Assembly: GCA_028673005.1 (NCBI GenBank)
Contig: CM054116.1
Coordinates: 133,401,547-133,465,546, forward strand
Origin: Tanypteryx hageni
Lineage: Eukaryota; Arthropoda; Insecta; Odonata; Petaluridae
Direction of reading: 5' to 3'
DNA length: 64,000 nucleotides
Numbering within the stretch: position 1 is the first letter of the stretch; every line of letters starts with the position of its first letter. The notes under the pieces were generated by a model. The model ran no database searches and was not told the origin of the DNA. It saw only the letters and a list, made by a program, of their open reading frames with translations. Position numbers and translations under genes: made by a program. Of this stretch, positions 42,340-53,492 are shown one piece after another.

Positions 42340-42640
42340 TTAATTTATTAACCGCCCCGCCAGTTATCGTCGAATTAGTGCAGTGTGCAACGTACGTAGA
42401 TGGCGTTTCGGTCGACATGCGGAATGCCTTGCGGATCCCCTGCGGCCGGCGACGAAGTCAGACGCGGAGAAATGGCGGAGACGAACGCGTCTCGGATGCA
42501 TTTTGCGGAGAGGATGTCCCTGCGGAGGGCATCGTATGCCGCGGTTGCCGTGCCAAGTCAACTGTTCGACGGTCGTTATGCGCGCGAAATAATCCACGAT
42601 AAATGTATAGTGTATCTGTAGTCGAGAGAAAATTGTCTGT
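42340..42640. promoter_or_regulatory. CpG-rich patch, candidate promoter or 5' exon
   Basis: About 270 bases are visibly rich in CpG (CCTGCGGCCGGCGACG, CGAACGCGTCTCGG). They are open in all three plus frames and at least one minus frame. None of the translations resembles a known protein, so composition rather than coding is the likely cause. The purine tract ends immediately before it. An unmethylated regulatory island is a possibility, not a demonstrated fact. Confidence 0.3.
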
Positions 42641-43032
42641 CCCTCTCTGCGATTGAAGTTTTGTGCACTTGCCTTTATTGCCCTTCGTCGCGTAGGAAGG
42701 AAGTTCTATTGTGATGCCTCTTTCTACCACACTTTTCAACGTATTATGGACAATAATTGTTTGTCTATCGAATTTATTAGCATTTTATTTCCTTATGTAC
42801 AAAGTTTCTTTTATTTGCGTTCGTTCGTTCGTTTGTAGAGATTCTTTAACTTTTCGAACTAGCAAACAAGAATGGGTATAAAATTATGTTGTTACAAAAG
42901 AGAAGATACCAGTGATGAGAATTCAATCGAACGTTTTATCTATGGCAACACTTAGATTTAACAACTTTTTCTCAAGATTGAACTTATGTGCAATATAAAA
43001 CCTTTATCGGTCGCGAGAACAAACAATAATAA
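42641..43032. other. No recognisable gene
   Basis: AT-rich, nothing recognised. Confidence 0.3.
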
Positions 43033-43324
43033 GATATTGGGAAGGGGTAACCATACTTACCCTCCGCATACGACAATATCCTCAAGTTCGAGAGCCGCAT
43101 GACACTCATTAATTCACGATCAGTAAAACATAACCTGTATGTAAAACAATTCAGATGTTAAGCATGTCCCTTTGACATCCCCAACACGACTCAAATCACA
43201 GTGCGTCATTCTGATCTGCAGTTAAAAACGTTCACACGCCTCTGAATGGAAGTTTAATAAGAGCCACATACTAAATTAAAAGAGCCTCACGCGGCTCGGG
43301 AGCCGCGGTTTTGCCACCCCCTGA
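43033..43324. mobile_element. Probable hAT MITE relic
   Basis: The right side reads GAGCCTCACGCGGCTCGGGA, then GCCGCGGTTTTGCCACCCCC and TG, a hAT-style terminus with an AGCCGCG sub-terminal motif. The left boundary (AAGGGGTAACCATA at ~43035, then GAGAGCCGCATG) is degraded. No convincing duplication was found. Confidence 0.4.
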
Positions 43325-43329
43325 TATAA

Positions 43330-43700
43330 GGGGTTGAAAAGGAGAGAATTGTGGAGGGGAAAATTGAGAGGATAGGTTTGGAAGGGTGGAGGTGGGAGGG
43401 AGGAGGTGGGAGGGGGTAGGTGGGAGGGGGTAGGTGGGAGGAAGGAGGTGGGAGGAAGGAGATGGGAGGAAGGAGGTGGGAGGAAGGAGATGGGAGGAAG
43501 GAGGTGGGAGGAAGGAGATGGGAGGAAGGAGGTGGGAGGGAGAATACGGAGAGAGAGAGAGGGCGGAAATGGAGGTCGGCGAGGGGAGGGAATTGGAACA
43601 AAAAGGGGAGCGAGAGGTGGGAGAGGAGAAAATAGGAGTTGAGAAAGTAATAGAAGGGAGGGGAATATAGATAAGATAGAAAGGAAAGGTAAATAAGATC
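43330..43700. repeat. Purine-rich tract with 14/28-bp minisatellite
   Basis: Within the tract, 43387-43541 is a tandem array of GGGAGGAAGGAGGT-like 14-mers. From 43434 units ending GGT and GAT alternate, giving a 28-bp higher-order unit. The long frames on both strands (for example 149 aa, minus) simply translate it. Confidence 0.88.
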
Positions 43701-44055
43701 GCACAGGAATTTGACTTCATGTTACCCTATTTGTAAGTGTATAAATTCATTTCAATTTGGAACAGATAAGTGGTAATCAACTTTCATTTATGAAATAAAA
43801 TAAGCGGTCGTTAAATATTACGGAAATTTTGATGCCATGGCTTTGTACCGTTATTGAAATATTGTAGAGTATTTTCTCGCAAAACTTTTGATGAATTGCA
43901 GCATGAACTTCTAAACATTGCCTCTGGGCACATTTTGTTTATTTCTTCATCATCATTCTAAAAAAATGTAACTTGTGGGAGTTGCGCACTCGGCGAATTT
44001 CTCCCACATTTCTAAAAATTTTCCGCAAATTCCCTCAAAATCACCCCTTCCTTTC
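43701..44055. other. No recognisable gene
   Basis: Plain AT-rich sequence. Confidence 0.3.
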
Positions 44056-44510
44056 GCCATAATCTGACTCCCTTCTCTATCTCTCTCTTTCCCTCTCTCT
44101 CTTTCCCTCTCTCTCGTTCCCTCTCTCTCTTTCCCTCTCTCTCTCTCTCTTTCCCTCTCTCTCTCTCCCCTTCCACTATCTATCTCCTCTCGGTCTCTCT
44201 CTCCCACTCCTTTCACCCTTTCGTCTTCCTCCACCGTATTCTCCTCTCTGCTTCCGAGTCCGATGCTGACTCTGCGTCCCGCCCCCATTGTCTCCTCCTC
44301 CCTCCCCTCTCTCCTCCCCCTCCCTCCCCCACCCCCTCCCATCTCCCTTCTGTCCCTCGGAGACTGCTCCTCCTCCTCCGATGGTACGATCATTCGCCCC
44401 GAAATGACGACGACTACCGTTGCGGCTTATATTCCCCCATCCGCACGTCGACGGAGAGATAGCGAGGACATCTGGCGACGGCAGAAGAAAGCGCCGTAGC
44501 AAGGATGTGG
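44056..44510. repeat. CT tract followed by CpG-containing patch
   Basis: Bases 44060-44350 are C/T-rich with (CT)n and CCCTCTCTCTCT units. Bases 44350-44505 have many CpGs (ACGACGACTACCGTTGCGGC, GCACGTCGACGGAG) and an open plus-strand frame ending at 44499. A short (GT)n lies at 44515. The frame has no family similarity I can see. Confidence 0.5.
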
Positions 44511-47419
44511 ACTAGTGTGTGTGTGTGTGTCTGTGGGCGTGAGAGTGTGTATTTGGTTCGAAAGAAAAGTCCCGTGGCCGATCGTAAACATGGTTAATCC
44601 GTAGAGGCATAGCGAGTGCATTTAACGGCCTGCGCGATTCGTATCCATGCATTCGTTAATGGTCGGTCTGAATGCGGAAGAACTATGTATTTCCGTGCTA
44701 CTGCTATTTATGCTGTTTTCTTTTTTTACGATACTTTATTTAAAATCTCTTTCTTTGAACTCTTTAATAATACTGTTCCAGTCACAAACGTATGAAGAAA
44801 ATTATTCAGGGAAAAATGGAAATATTTTGTGCGTGTTTTTGGCAGTTCCGTGACCCTGATTTACCCCTTGGAATACGTTACTTTGTTTTAATTTTACCTA
44901 TTCTCTTCGGCCCCCTTCCTGAACCACAAAAGCACTGAAATTAACGTCTCATGCATTCAACTTAAGCTGCAACTCGCACCGCGACGAAACTTTTAAATTC
45001 GAATGATTTTAATGGAACAAAGCATTCTCACGAAAATTATTTTGCCCGTGGTTCGTAGTGTACAGCATTGCGGCCGACGAAAGCACCGTCGGGAGTCTCC
45101 GGCGGAGTGAATAGGTTTGATAGCATCGAAGCGTGACGCAGCAGCCTCCCAGCGGAGTCCCCATCCCAGAGGACGAGCTCTATTTTTTAAACCTCTCTAT
45201 CTCTCTCTGTTTTGGAGAGAGAGAAAGGGGTGTTTAAAGGGCGATGCATCGTACTTCCTCGACAGGCTGAGGGAGCTATTTCCACGTGACCTCCGTGCCA
45301 ATAGCCTTTTACTTTTAAGGTTTCTGAGCAGAAAATGAACGAATCCCACTCCGGGCATCTTGATAATAATCTTTACCATGTCTTCTACTCCTTTGGAGTT
45401 CATTTGCAGTTTCTCTGCTATTTCCCGGTACGAGAACGGCGTGCGCTGGATAAACTGAGCTGTGATGAGGGAAGAAATAATTAACTTCGAGATATCTTTC
45501 GATGTGAGAAATTATAGAATGTATTTATTGCGAGAGGGCATAAACACGTCATCAGACGATACGTAAGCGAGGAAGTCAACTAAAAAAATGCTGTACTGGG
45601 CAAGTTTGATTGTTTGGAGTAGAAAATCACGCGAAAGAGTAATCTAGAAAAAATGCAAGAGGTCCAATTGATCTTTATCTACTCAAGAACTATGGTCCTC
45701 TTTGTATATAACGGTATGTTATCGTAAGGGTTAATTCAAAAATGAATCGAAATGGTTTATGTCATTACTAACAGATTACAAGTGAGTGGTAACTAACGTT
45801 AAAATTCCTAATAACACGTTTCAAAGGATATTTCAAGAGGTGATAAAAAAACAAAAATGTGCAGATAAAATACTTTCAAGCATAAATTCTATCTTCTCAA
45901 GTAAATAAATATACATTGAAGATTAAATTTGATAATAATTATGATAAAAACGGCGATTTTTTAATCTTTGAAACTGGAAAAGACCTAATATTTAATAATA
46001 TTCCATCTCTAAAAATGTTGTACGGAGAATGATTTTGAAACGATACAAACAATAGGAGGCTCAAGGTAAGACAGAATCTCGCGGATTTGTTCGCAATAAG
46101 AATCGATTGTGAATCTTACAAACAGAGGGCATGCGATTTTGGCTTTAATAGAACTTTGTGTAATTTAAGAGCTGTTTTGCACGCTTGTTTTAAATAGTTA
46201 AATGCCGTCTGGCGAGTTTATCTGGAATCACTGAGGGTGAATAACGCCGTCCGATGTTTGCTTTTGGATGCGAAAATAAGAATGTTTCAAAAGTGGAAAA
46301 CTTGATGGCACTATATTGAAATACATAAAACTTTTATTCGGAGAATAAAACTGATGTTTTTTTCTGAGACTAATTAGTAAAATGAGGTGTGCTGTATCGG
46401 TGAGCTATCGATACGATAAAAAGTTACGTTGCCTAATTTTAGATGGTGTCTTCATTTGAAAAATACATAAAGTATGCATTTTAGGTGTAAAATTTCTGCA
46501 ATGGGTCAAAGAGTGTGTGGGGTTTTCCATCACTTTGGCTGTATATCACACCGCAATTTTAACTTAGCCGCACTGCAGAGCGCGTAGTATTGCGTTCCAA
46601 CGCGCCCTCTTCTTTTTGGAGCGGCAACACCCGTGGTATCAACGAGAACACTTTTAAAGATGGGATCTTACGAGATGCTGCTTTCTTCACTAGGAAGTAG
46701 CGTTGTTTTAAGTGGAATGTAAAGTTTTCATTGCTTTTCTAGTTACCAAGTTATACGACAGATCTCGGAGAGGGTAGCAGGTTGTTTTACAATGTAGTAA
46801 AAACGCTTATACGCTGAAACCTACGCGCTTGGGCAAAAACTATGTAGACATGACAATATGACGCTAATAATTCAATAGGCGAAGGAATAAAATGAAGGTA
46901 AAGTTTGTTATAAAGGAACTGAGAATTTATGCATGAAATTTAAAATTACACAAAATTAGTGTTTTCTCTGTAGAAATTTTAAAAAATAATCATAAATTAA
47001 TTTCTATAACAATTAAATAATTTTCTGATTCTATTTAAGGAATATAGTAAAATATTTAAAAATATTTCTAATTTCACAGTTGGATTTGGTGCGGATATTT
47101 TATATTATTCAACTCGTAAGAGTTTAGAGTTATGAGAACCGTTGTTCCGATGTAAGCCGCTTTGCTGAAGCAAGTTGTGTAAGAACCCGAATATCTATCT
47201 TCGTCTAACGCTCTACCAATTGAATCTTGTCATTTCGTCAAATGAAGTAAATATTACTGATGCACCACCACTGATTTCATTGCAACAAATAATCAATGTT
47301 GTGCGATGGTTTATGTCAACCCATTATCGACGAAAACATTTTTTCTTCGACCGCTGCGCCGTAAACATGAAGCGTGCGAAATGGGAACTAAAATCTTTAT
47401 ATTTCAGCGCAATGAGAGC
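44511..47419. other. Mostly unassigned sequence
   Basis: About 2.9 kb without recognisable transposon ends. It contains the candidate exon at 45377-45459 and a small CpG-containing patch at 45060-45180. I see nothing else to annotate. Confidence 0.35.
45377..45459 (-). CDS. Candidate internal exon of an unrecognised gene
   Basis: On the minus strand a pyrimidine-rich stretch ending TTCTTCCCTCATCACAG (a good splice acceptor) leads into 83 bases with no stop. These encode QFIQRTPFSYREIAEKLQMN and SKGVEDM. A good donor, ATG|GTAAAG, follows. The peptide looks helix-turn-helix-like ('YREIAEKLQMNSKGVEDM'). The frame also stays open past the donor to ~45200. I do not recognise the protein; a transposase DNA-binding segment is an alternative. 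The splice signals are suggestive only. Confidence 0.25.
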
Positions 47420-47427
47420 CTCTAAGA

Positions 47428-47768
47428 CAGGGGTCGACAACCTTTTCCGCATGGCGGGCCACATTTGCAGTTGTGAATGTTTCAGAGGGCCGCATTGGGT
47501 ATCAAGAAAGCCTCGACGGGCCGGATGAGCGAATAAATCAGAAGTTTTCTAGAGATTCTGTGATTTCATTTAAACGAAATCAAGCCTACGTAATTTAATA
47601 GCGTTAAAACTTCACCACAAAAGGCTTTGAGATCATAATTTTACTCAAAAAATATAAAATTGCCCATGAGAAATTTTCCTGATCACTTTTTCATTACAGC
47701 TTTGCGGGCCGCATAAAGCGTTCTCGAGGGCCGCTCGTGGCCCGCGGGCGGTAGGTTGCCGACCCCTG
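47428..47768. mobile_element. hAT MITE with perfect 8-bp duplication
   Basis: The ends are CAGGGGTCGACAACCTTTT and, complemented, CAGGGGTCGGCAACCTACC. CTCTAAGA flanks it identically at 47420-47427 and 47769-47776. Sub-terminal GCGGGCC/GGGCCGC motifs occur five or more times, near both ends. The exact duplication suggests this is one of the younger MITEs here. Confidence 0.93.
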
Positions 47769-47776
47769 CTCTAAGA

Positions 47777-49555
47777 TTTCGTATTACATGTGTCTTGGCG
47801 ACAGCCAACAAAACATCATTATGTACTCGGTTGAATTTTTATGACTATTTTGGGAAGAAAAATGCTCCGAAATGATTTACATTTGCTATTATACTTCAAA
47901 TAATTTTATTCCACTCTGTGCCTTTAATAGGGACGTTGTCCATTATTTATATGTGCATATATCACAACAATTACGATAAATGTTAGTAAAGTTTTCATTT
48001 AGAGCGTACCTATCGGAATAGATACCTCATATTTAAATACTAAGTGCCTTTTCTATGTGATTGAACATTTCATTATTTTTCGGGATTATTACATAATTTA
48101 TTAATATTCAAATAACTGTCGGATAAAATGTACAATATGAACTTCAATCTCTCACTACTTCACGACGCATTCGGAAACTTATTCGCTTTAGCACAATTCT
48201 TCAGCTTGCTGAATAAAAATTTAGTCTTTTCAGGTCCACTCAGAAGTTTAATTTATTCGTTGTTGGGATTCGACTAATAAATTAGGAAGGTACAATATCA
48301 TTACAGAATTGATTATCTGAAAACTTTAAAATTGCTGTATACATATGGACACATATTCTGTCAGGTGTGATTTACTGCCTCAAGATCTTTTCAAAATTTA
48401 TTGAGATTGCTAAAATATTTCCTTTAGCCTCCTTCAAATCTGTTGTTCTTTCAAATAAAGATTCACGATAAACGGATTTACAGCTCTCATTGATTTAACT
48501 GCCGTGGTGATTTTCGTATCAAGTGTGGATTTAATATGTTCTCACCTTAGCGTCCTTATCTGCTGATTGAATTCTGTAATTCTGTCAGCAAGTAAATTTT
48601 CCTCTTGTCCTATTAAAAACTAGATTTTCGTTTTATATAGTCGGTTTTGCACAAAATCCTACCTAAGAAAAAAATTTCGAATCTCCAAATAAAAATATAC
48701 TGCGTATTTTTACCGGATAATATTACTTTTCAAATAACGCTTTGATAATTTGAAAAAAAAAACGAAGACGTTTAGGTCGAACCTAGGCACGCTATCCCCT
48801 CAGCCATTCCCTTTCTTATCAACAATCCGACAATGAAGCCTATTAAGTCGCCTGCGATGTTTTTGCATATTTTCGACGCTTATTTCTCGAACGCAAGGGC
48901 CCATTCACAAAAACCCCGAGACACAGGTCTCCTTATTTTCGATTTAGAATCGCCTTCATCAAAATCCGTGACCCGAAGGTACATACAAACAATCGATTTT
49001 ACGACGAAATAGTTTTTCAAAAATATTAGTAGGAGACACCCAATGGTCACCGCATATGCAAAGCGTTGCTTTGATTTTCGATTTTTATATTCATGAAAGT
49101 GTTTAAATAATATTCTCTCAATCAAATACAAAAGAGGCCTAGAATAAACAATTTGTGTAACCAATGAACGCCCAACATTTAAAACTGAACGAGGGAAAGC
49201 AGTACAACAAGACTACTTTACGCGCTTTTCTCGCTCAAATTCCGGAAAAGTCTCCCATTCCTGAACGGGGCTTCGGGCCGATAAGAGGAACTCGGTTGAG
49301 CTCATATATTTTAACTAACGAGTTTTTCGAATACACCCCTCAAATTCTTGGCATATCCGGATTCACCGTTCTGTAAGCGTTAGTCTATATTCGAACTGTA
49401 TTATCCCCATTAAATCAATTTTTACAGTCAGTATTTCGAAATGCGGATTCGCATATTTAATCTCATTCCTTTAATCGCAACGGGATCGATTTCTTGCCTT
49501 ATTACTTTGTTTTAGCGGCGCGATGAATAAAATCCTTCTGAAACGATTTGGTAAG
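47777..49555. other. No recognisable gene
   Basis: AT-rich DNA with frames under 100 aa that match nothing (for example 48880-49164 minus, 49164-49376 plus). Confidence 0.35.
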
Positions 49556-49559
49556 CATT

Positions 49560-49985
49560 AGACCGTCTTCCCCTCACCTCTCTCCTTCCCTTTACCACCT
49601 CCTCTTCCTCCCCATCCCCTTCCACCCTCTCCCCTTCCACCCCCTCCACCCCTTCCCCTTTCACCCCCTTCCCTTCCACCCCCTTCCCTTCCACCTCCTC
49701 CCCTTACACCCCTTACCCTTACACCCCCTCCCCTTACATCCCTCCCCTTCCACTCCCTCCCCGTAAACCCCCTCCCCGTACACCCCTTCCCCGTACACCG
49801 CTACCCCTTACACCCCCTCCCCTTACCACCCTTCCCCGTACCTCCCCTCCCCTTACACCACCTCCCCTTACACCCCCTCCCCGTACACCCCTCCCCTTCC
49901 ACTCCCTCCCCTTACACCCCCTCCCCGTACACTCCATCCCATTCCAACCCCTTCTCCTCCCCCTTCCAGTGCGTCTCTCTCCTTC
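49560..49985. repeat. C-rich tract with ~15-bp minisatellite
   Basis: From ~49606 to 49945 the unit CCCCTCCCCTTACAC and variants (CCGTACAC, CCTTCCAC) are repeated more than 20 times with drifting length. The P/H-rich plus frame and G-rich minus frame are artefacts. Confidence 0.88.
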
Positions 49986-50590
49986 TCAGCGTCTAAATTC
50001 GCCAGGAATACCTATCCTCACTTTTCCATTTCCAGGTCCGAAAGATCTCATCTTAGTTTCATATGTCAAGATGGATTCCCACGTCCAGTGATATGCGGTA
50101 GAAACCTGTATCAATTATAGTCAGCTGCGCGGTGTGCTCTTAAACTCGGACAATGTTTCTGAGTCGATACTGAGGAACACTCGTCATAAATAAGCGCGAA
50201 TAAAATCCCTCGATCGATTCATACGTCCAGAGAGAATGTTCATTCGTCCCGTCGGCCCCGCGGTTCAACGGTTTCTTCGATTCAATCGATCGCTCAATCC
50301 GTTTTAGAGAGCGCAACCAATTAAACATAGCTGTGCTCGAGCACAACATTTTATTGTCGAATTCTGCCCCTCTTACGAAAACGCACTAATGCTATCTGTT
50401 CGCATTCCATTTTCTCACCCGGCCTAGGTAATGTTTCTCTCTTACCTCTTTTGTGTATCACACAGTATTACCTCCTCTAGAAACTAATATTTTGTGACTT
50501 TGAGCGTTTATTGTTAATGATCGACTGGGCTTATTTATTTAGCGTGACAGACTAAATGGAAAGTTAGCGAGGATATTTCCTGCATTATGC
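49986..50590. other. No recognisable gene
   Basis: Nothing recognised between the minisatellite and the Penelope-like frame. Confidence 0.3.
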
Positions 50591-50593
50591 TGA

Positions 50594-51454
50594 GTCCATA
50601 CAAAAACCTCTATCCCCTATGCCCTTGCTCGTCGAGGATGGAGGCTTTGTTCCGATAGAGCATCTCTTCTACAGTATTACTCTGTCCTCGAGGATGCTCT
50701 TCTCAAATGTGGCTACCCTCCAGTCTTGGTCCGCGAACAGATCCATAGGGCGATGACGCCTACCCACAATGGATCTCATCCTCACACACCCACTATTCCT
50801 GCATCTACCCCTCCACTCACTCTTACGACACTTTTACTTCCTGGTATCCACGAAGCTCTCAAAACAATCCTTCATGCTGCCCACCCAATTCTTACCTCTT
50901 CCTCCCATCAGTCCCTCTTTATCAACCTTTTTGCCAATCCTCCGCTCCTCTCCTTCCGCCGGCCCCCAAATTTGGGAAATATCTTGTGGAGGAAGGAACT
51001 TCCCACTTCTACCACGCCTCTTGCAATAGGCTCCCACCCCTGCGGAAAACCTCGCTGCCTCACTTGCCCTATCCACCTACCATCATCTTCTTTCTCGAGT
51101 CCCTCCACCAACATCACCTACCCCATCACCTCCAGAAGCAACTGCACCACCCGTAACGTCATTTACCTCCTTACCTGCACCCTTTGTCCCGCGTTTTACG
51201 TAGGCCTCACCAGCAATCCGTTAAACATCCGAATGAACGGTCACCGGAATAGCGTTTCTCTCAGACGCCCCCTCCCAGTTGCATTACACGCTAATACCCA
51301 CAATGTCCCCTTCAATAGTTGCTACAATGTTAGGATTATTCGCGCTTTACCCTATGACACTCCTGCCCCCCTTCTCCGACACTGGGCACTAGCACATATC
51401 CATCTTCTCGACTCTTTCTCTCTGCCTGGCCTCAACCTCCGCTATCCCTATTAG
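50594..51454 (+). pseudogene. Penelope-like element, C-terminal GIY-YIG endonuclease part
   Basis: The frame is open from just after a stop at 50591 to a stop at 51452. It begins inside the conserved post-RT region (IPYALARRGWRLCSDR, LLKCGYPPVLVREQIHRAM), has a Ser/Pro-rich linker, then FRRPPNLGNIL and CGKPRCLTCPI, a cysteine cluster. The endonuclease follows: RNVIYLLTCTLCPAFYVGLT (the GIY-YIG strands), with R and H of the next helix (NIRMNGHRNSV). Family members use RT plus this nuclease to insert into DNA. The RT is missing upstream, so this is a 5'-truncated copy. The ~290 codons present are uninterrupted, which suggests youth. An earlier start cannot be set. Confidence 0.85.
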
Positions 51455-51798
51455 CCCCCTTACAATGTCTCCTTGTTACATTGTAGTTATTCGCACTTTC
51501 CCTTACCACACTCCCTCTTTATTGGCTATCCACCCCTCCTACTCCCCACCTCCTCCAATCATCAACCTTCCCACATCACCCTGTCATTCCCCGCCCAGTG
51601 TGTCACTTTACGTTACTCTTTCGCTGAAGAAGGGCATAGGCCCGATAAGCTTGCGTGTGTTTTTGTGTTCGTGTGTTTTACGTGTCTCTTCGACGCCCCC
51701 AGCAGCCTGCCAGCTTGGTCCTCAACTTGGTAAGTGTCCGCTGGGCTTCCCTCAACACCTTGTTGCCACCCTCATCACTACCTTTTCTTTTCCTTTAG

Positions 51799-51801
<3 letters not shown>
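51455..51801 (+). mobile_element. 3' tail of the Penelope-like element
   Basis: The tail contains CGCTGAAGAAGGGCATAGGC CCGATAAGC (written in two parts), the 'TGAAGAAGGGC..GGCCC' box often found at the 3' ends of such elements. A TGTGT-rich stretch follows, then the (TA)n run. Confidence 0.55.
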
Positions 51802-51863
<62 letters not shown>

Positions 51864-51889
51864 TATATCCTCCGTAAGAGGATATAGGA
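51802..51889. repeat. (TA)n tract ending in a perfect 12-bp hairpin
   Basis: About 29 TA repeats run to 51860. TCCTATATCCTC (51861-51872), loop CGTAA, and its exact complement (51878-51889) follow. The structure marks the seam between the Penelope-like and Jockey elements. Confidence 0.92.
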
Positions 51890-52293
51890 GTGATTCTGAC
51901 TCCTGGTTGGTTGGATTCCCATGAGACAGCCTAGCCTAGCGAGCTGATACTCGGTTCATACCCTCCCCGTTGAAGATCATTCTCAAAATCTTAGTTACTA
52001 ACTGGGAGTCCGTCTGCCTGGTGCGGGAAAACCCCCTTTCGGGGGGAAGTACGTAAGTCGCTGCGAGACTCCCTAGGCTTCCGGGACACGACCAGGTACA
52101 ATCCGGGAGTTGGCAGCACGCCTTGCCGCGGACGGGTCAATCCCGGGTGGCCGCCATTGCACGGCCGGTCCCACTCCTTCTGCGGAAGGTGGCTAACCAG
52201 CCCCACCTTCTTACCCGCTCTACCTTTAACTATCTTGCTAGGTGATAGGACTAACACCCCCCCTCATAATGATCCGCTCACCGCCCCCCATAA

Positions 52294-53492
52294 GATGACG
52301 CGGCGCCAGAAAAGGCCAGTGAGGGCAGGGAAAATGTAGTACTTGATACCGTCAGCAATTCTAACGAAGACGACACAGCCATCTTCACAACAGTGGAGAG
52401 GGCCAAGAAGAGAAGACGCTATGAGCCGCTGGTCTTTAAACCCACCACAACAGAAGTCACAAACAGATATGACCCATTAATAGACGCTCCGGGAGATAAT
52501 CCAAAGATAGCCACTAAAGAAAAGAGACCACCGGCCATAGTAATTTTCGATATCTTAAATAACGCAGCATTCGTAAAGTCTATTAGGCAAAAAGTGGGAA
52601 ACAACTAATTCACAATTACTAAGACAAAAGACGGGTCAAGACTACAACTGACCACCACGGCCGAATATGATACCATTAAACAATACTTAATGGAGGCTGG
52701 CTTCCAGATGCACACCTGGGCGGGAAAAACGAATACCGCCGTCAGGTACATTATCAAAGGGTTGGATGAGGGGATGGATCTGGGATTCATCAAAGAAGAA
52801 CTTAACGAATCAGGAGTCCCTTGCGTTGCTGTGCGTGTGCTGGCACCTACGAGAAAGGACCTATACGTAGTGACTATAGAAAAAATGGGACCTTTAGAAT
52901 CACTGCTATGGCAGGCGTAAAGAAAATATGCAACCATAGAGTGATCCTGGAACCCTACAGGTGCCAGAGGCCGCAGATGTGCTTCCGGTGTAATAGATAT
53001 GGACACGGGTCCCAGTACTGCACTGCATCTCCAAGATGCTATAAGTGCGCTGGGGCCCACGAAGGCAAAAACTGCCCTCATGACAAATCTAAAACAAAAG
53101 CAAAATGTTGTAACTGCGGCGGGGAGCATGTCTCCTTTTCTCGTAGGTGCCCCGTTTACATGAAACATGAAGAAGCCTTAAACGTAAAAGAATAGAAAGA
53201 TGGCAAAACGCACAAACCGATCCTAGTCCCCCTACCACCGCCATTGGTCTGGACTATCCCGGAGAAAAATGACATAGGGATCGAAGCAAATAAATTCCCG
53301 CCGCTACCACAAAAGGAAACCAAGGAACAGCCCAAAAGGGAAGAAAATCCTAGTAATAATGACTCGGATATAAAAACCTTAGTCGCGACTATGGCCCAGT
53401 TTACAGCTACAATACAACAACAGACGGCCATGATGACGCTAATACAGACCCTAATAGCCGACATAACCGCTCAAAACGGCAATGGACGCTAA
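52294..53492 (+). pseudogene. LINE C ORF1: gag-like nucleic-acid-binding protein
   Basis: The N-terminal part is basic (ERAKKRRRYEPL). The PRE_C2HC-type domain follows (EYDTIKQYLMEAGFQMHTW, YIIKGLDEGMDLGFIKEELN). Three zinc knuckles come next: CFRCNRYGHGSQYC, CYKCAGAHEGKNC and CNCGGEHVSFSRRC. The C-terminus has a polar tail with QFTATIQQQTAMMTLIQTL. Such proteins bind the element RNA and guide the particle. There are TAA at 52606, a frame change near 52880-52915 and TAG at 53193. The likely start codon (52295) is out of frame with the rest. The end overlaps ORF2 by ~11 nt, a normal Jockey arrangement. Confidence 0.82.

Noticed and set aside
52605..53168. 187-aa minus-strand frame
   Set aside because: Antisense shadow of the LINE C zinc-knuckle ORF1.
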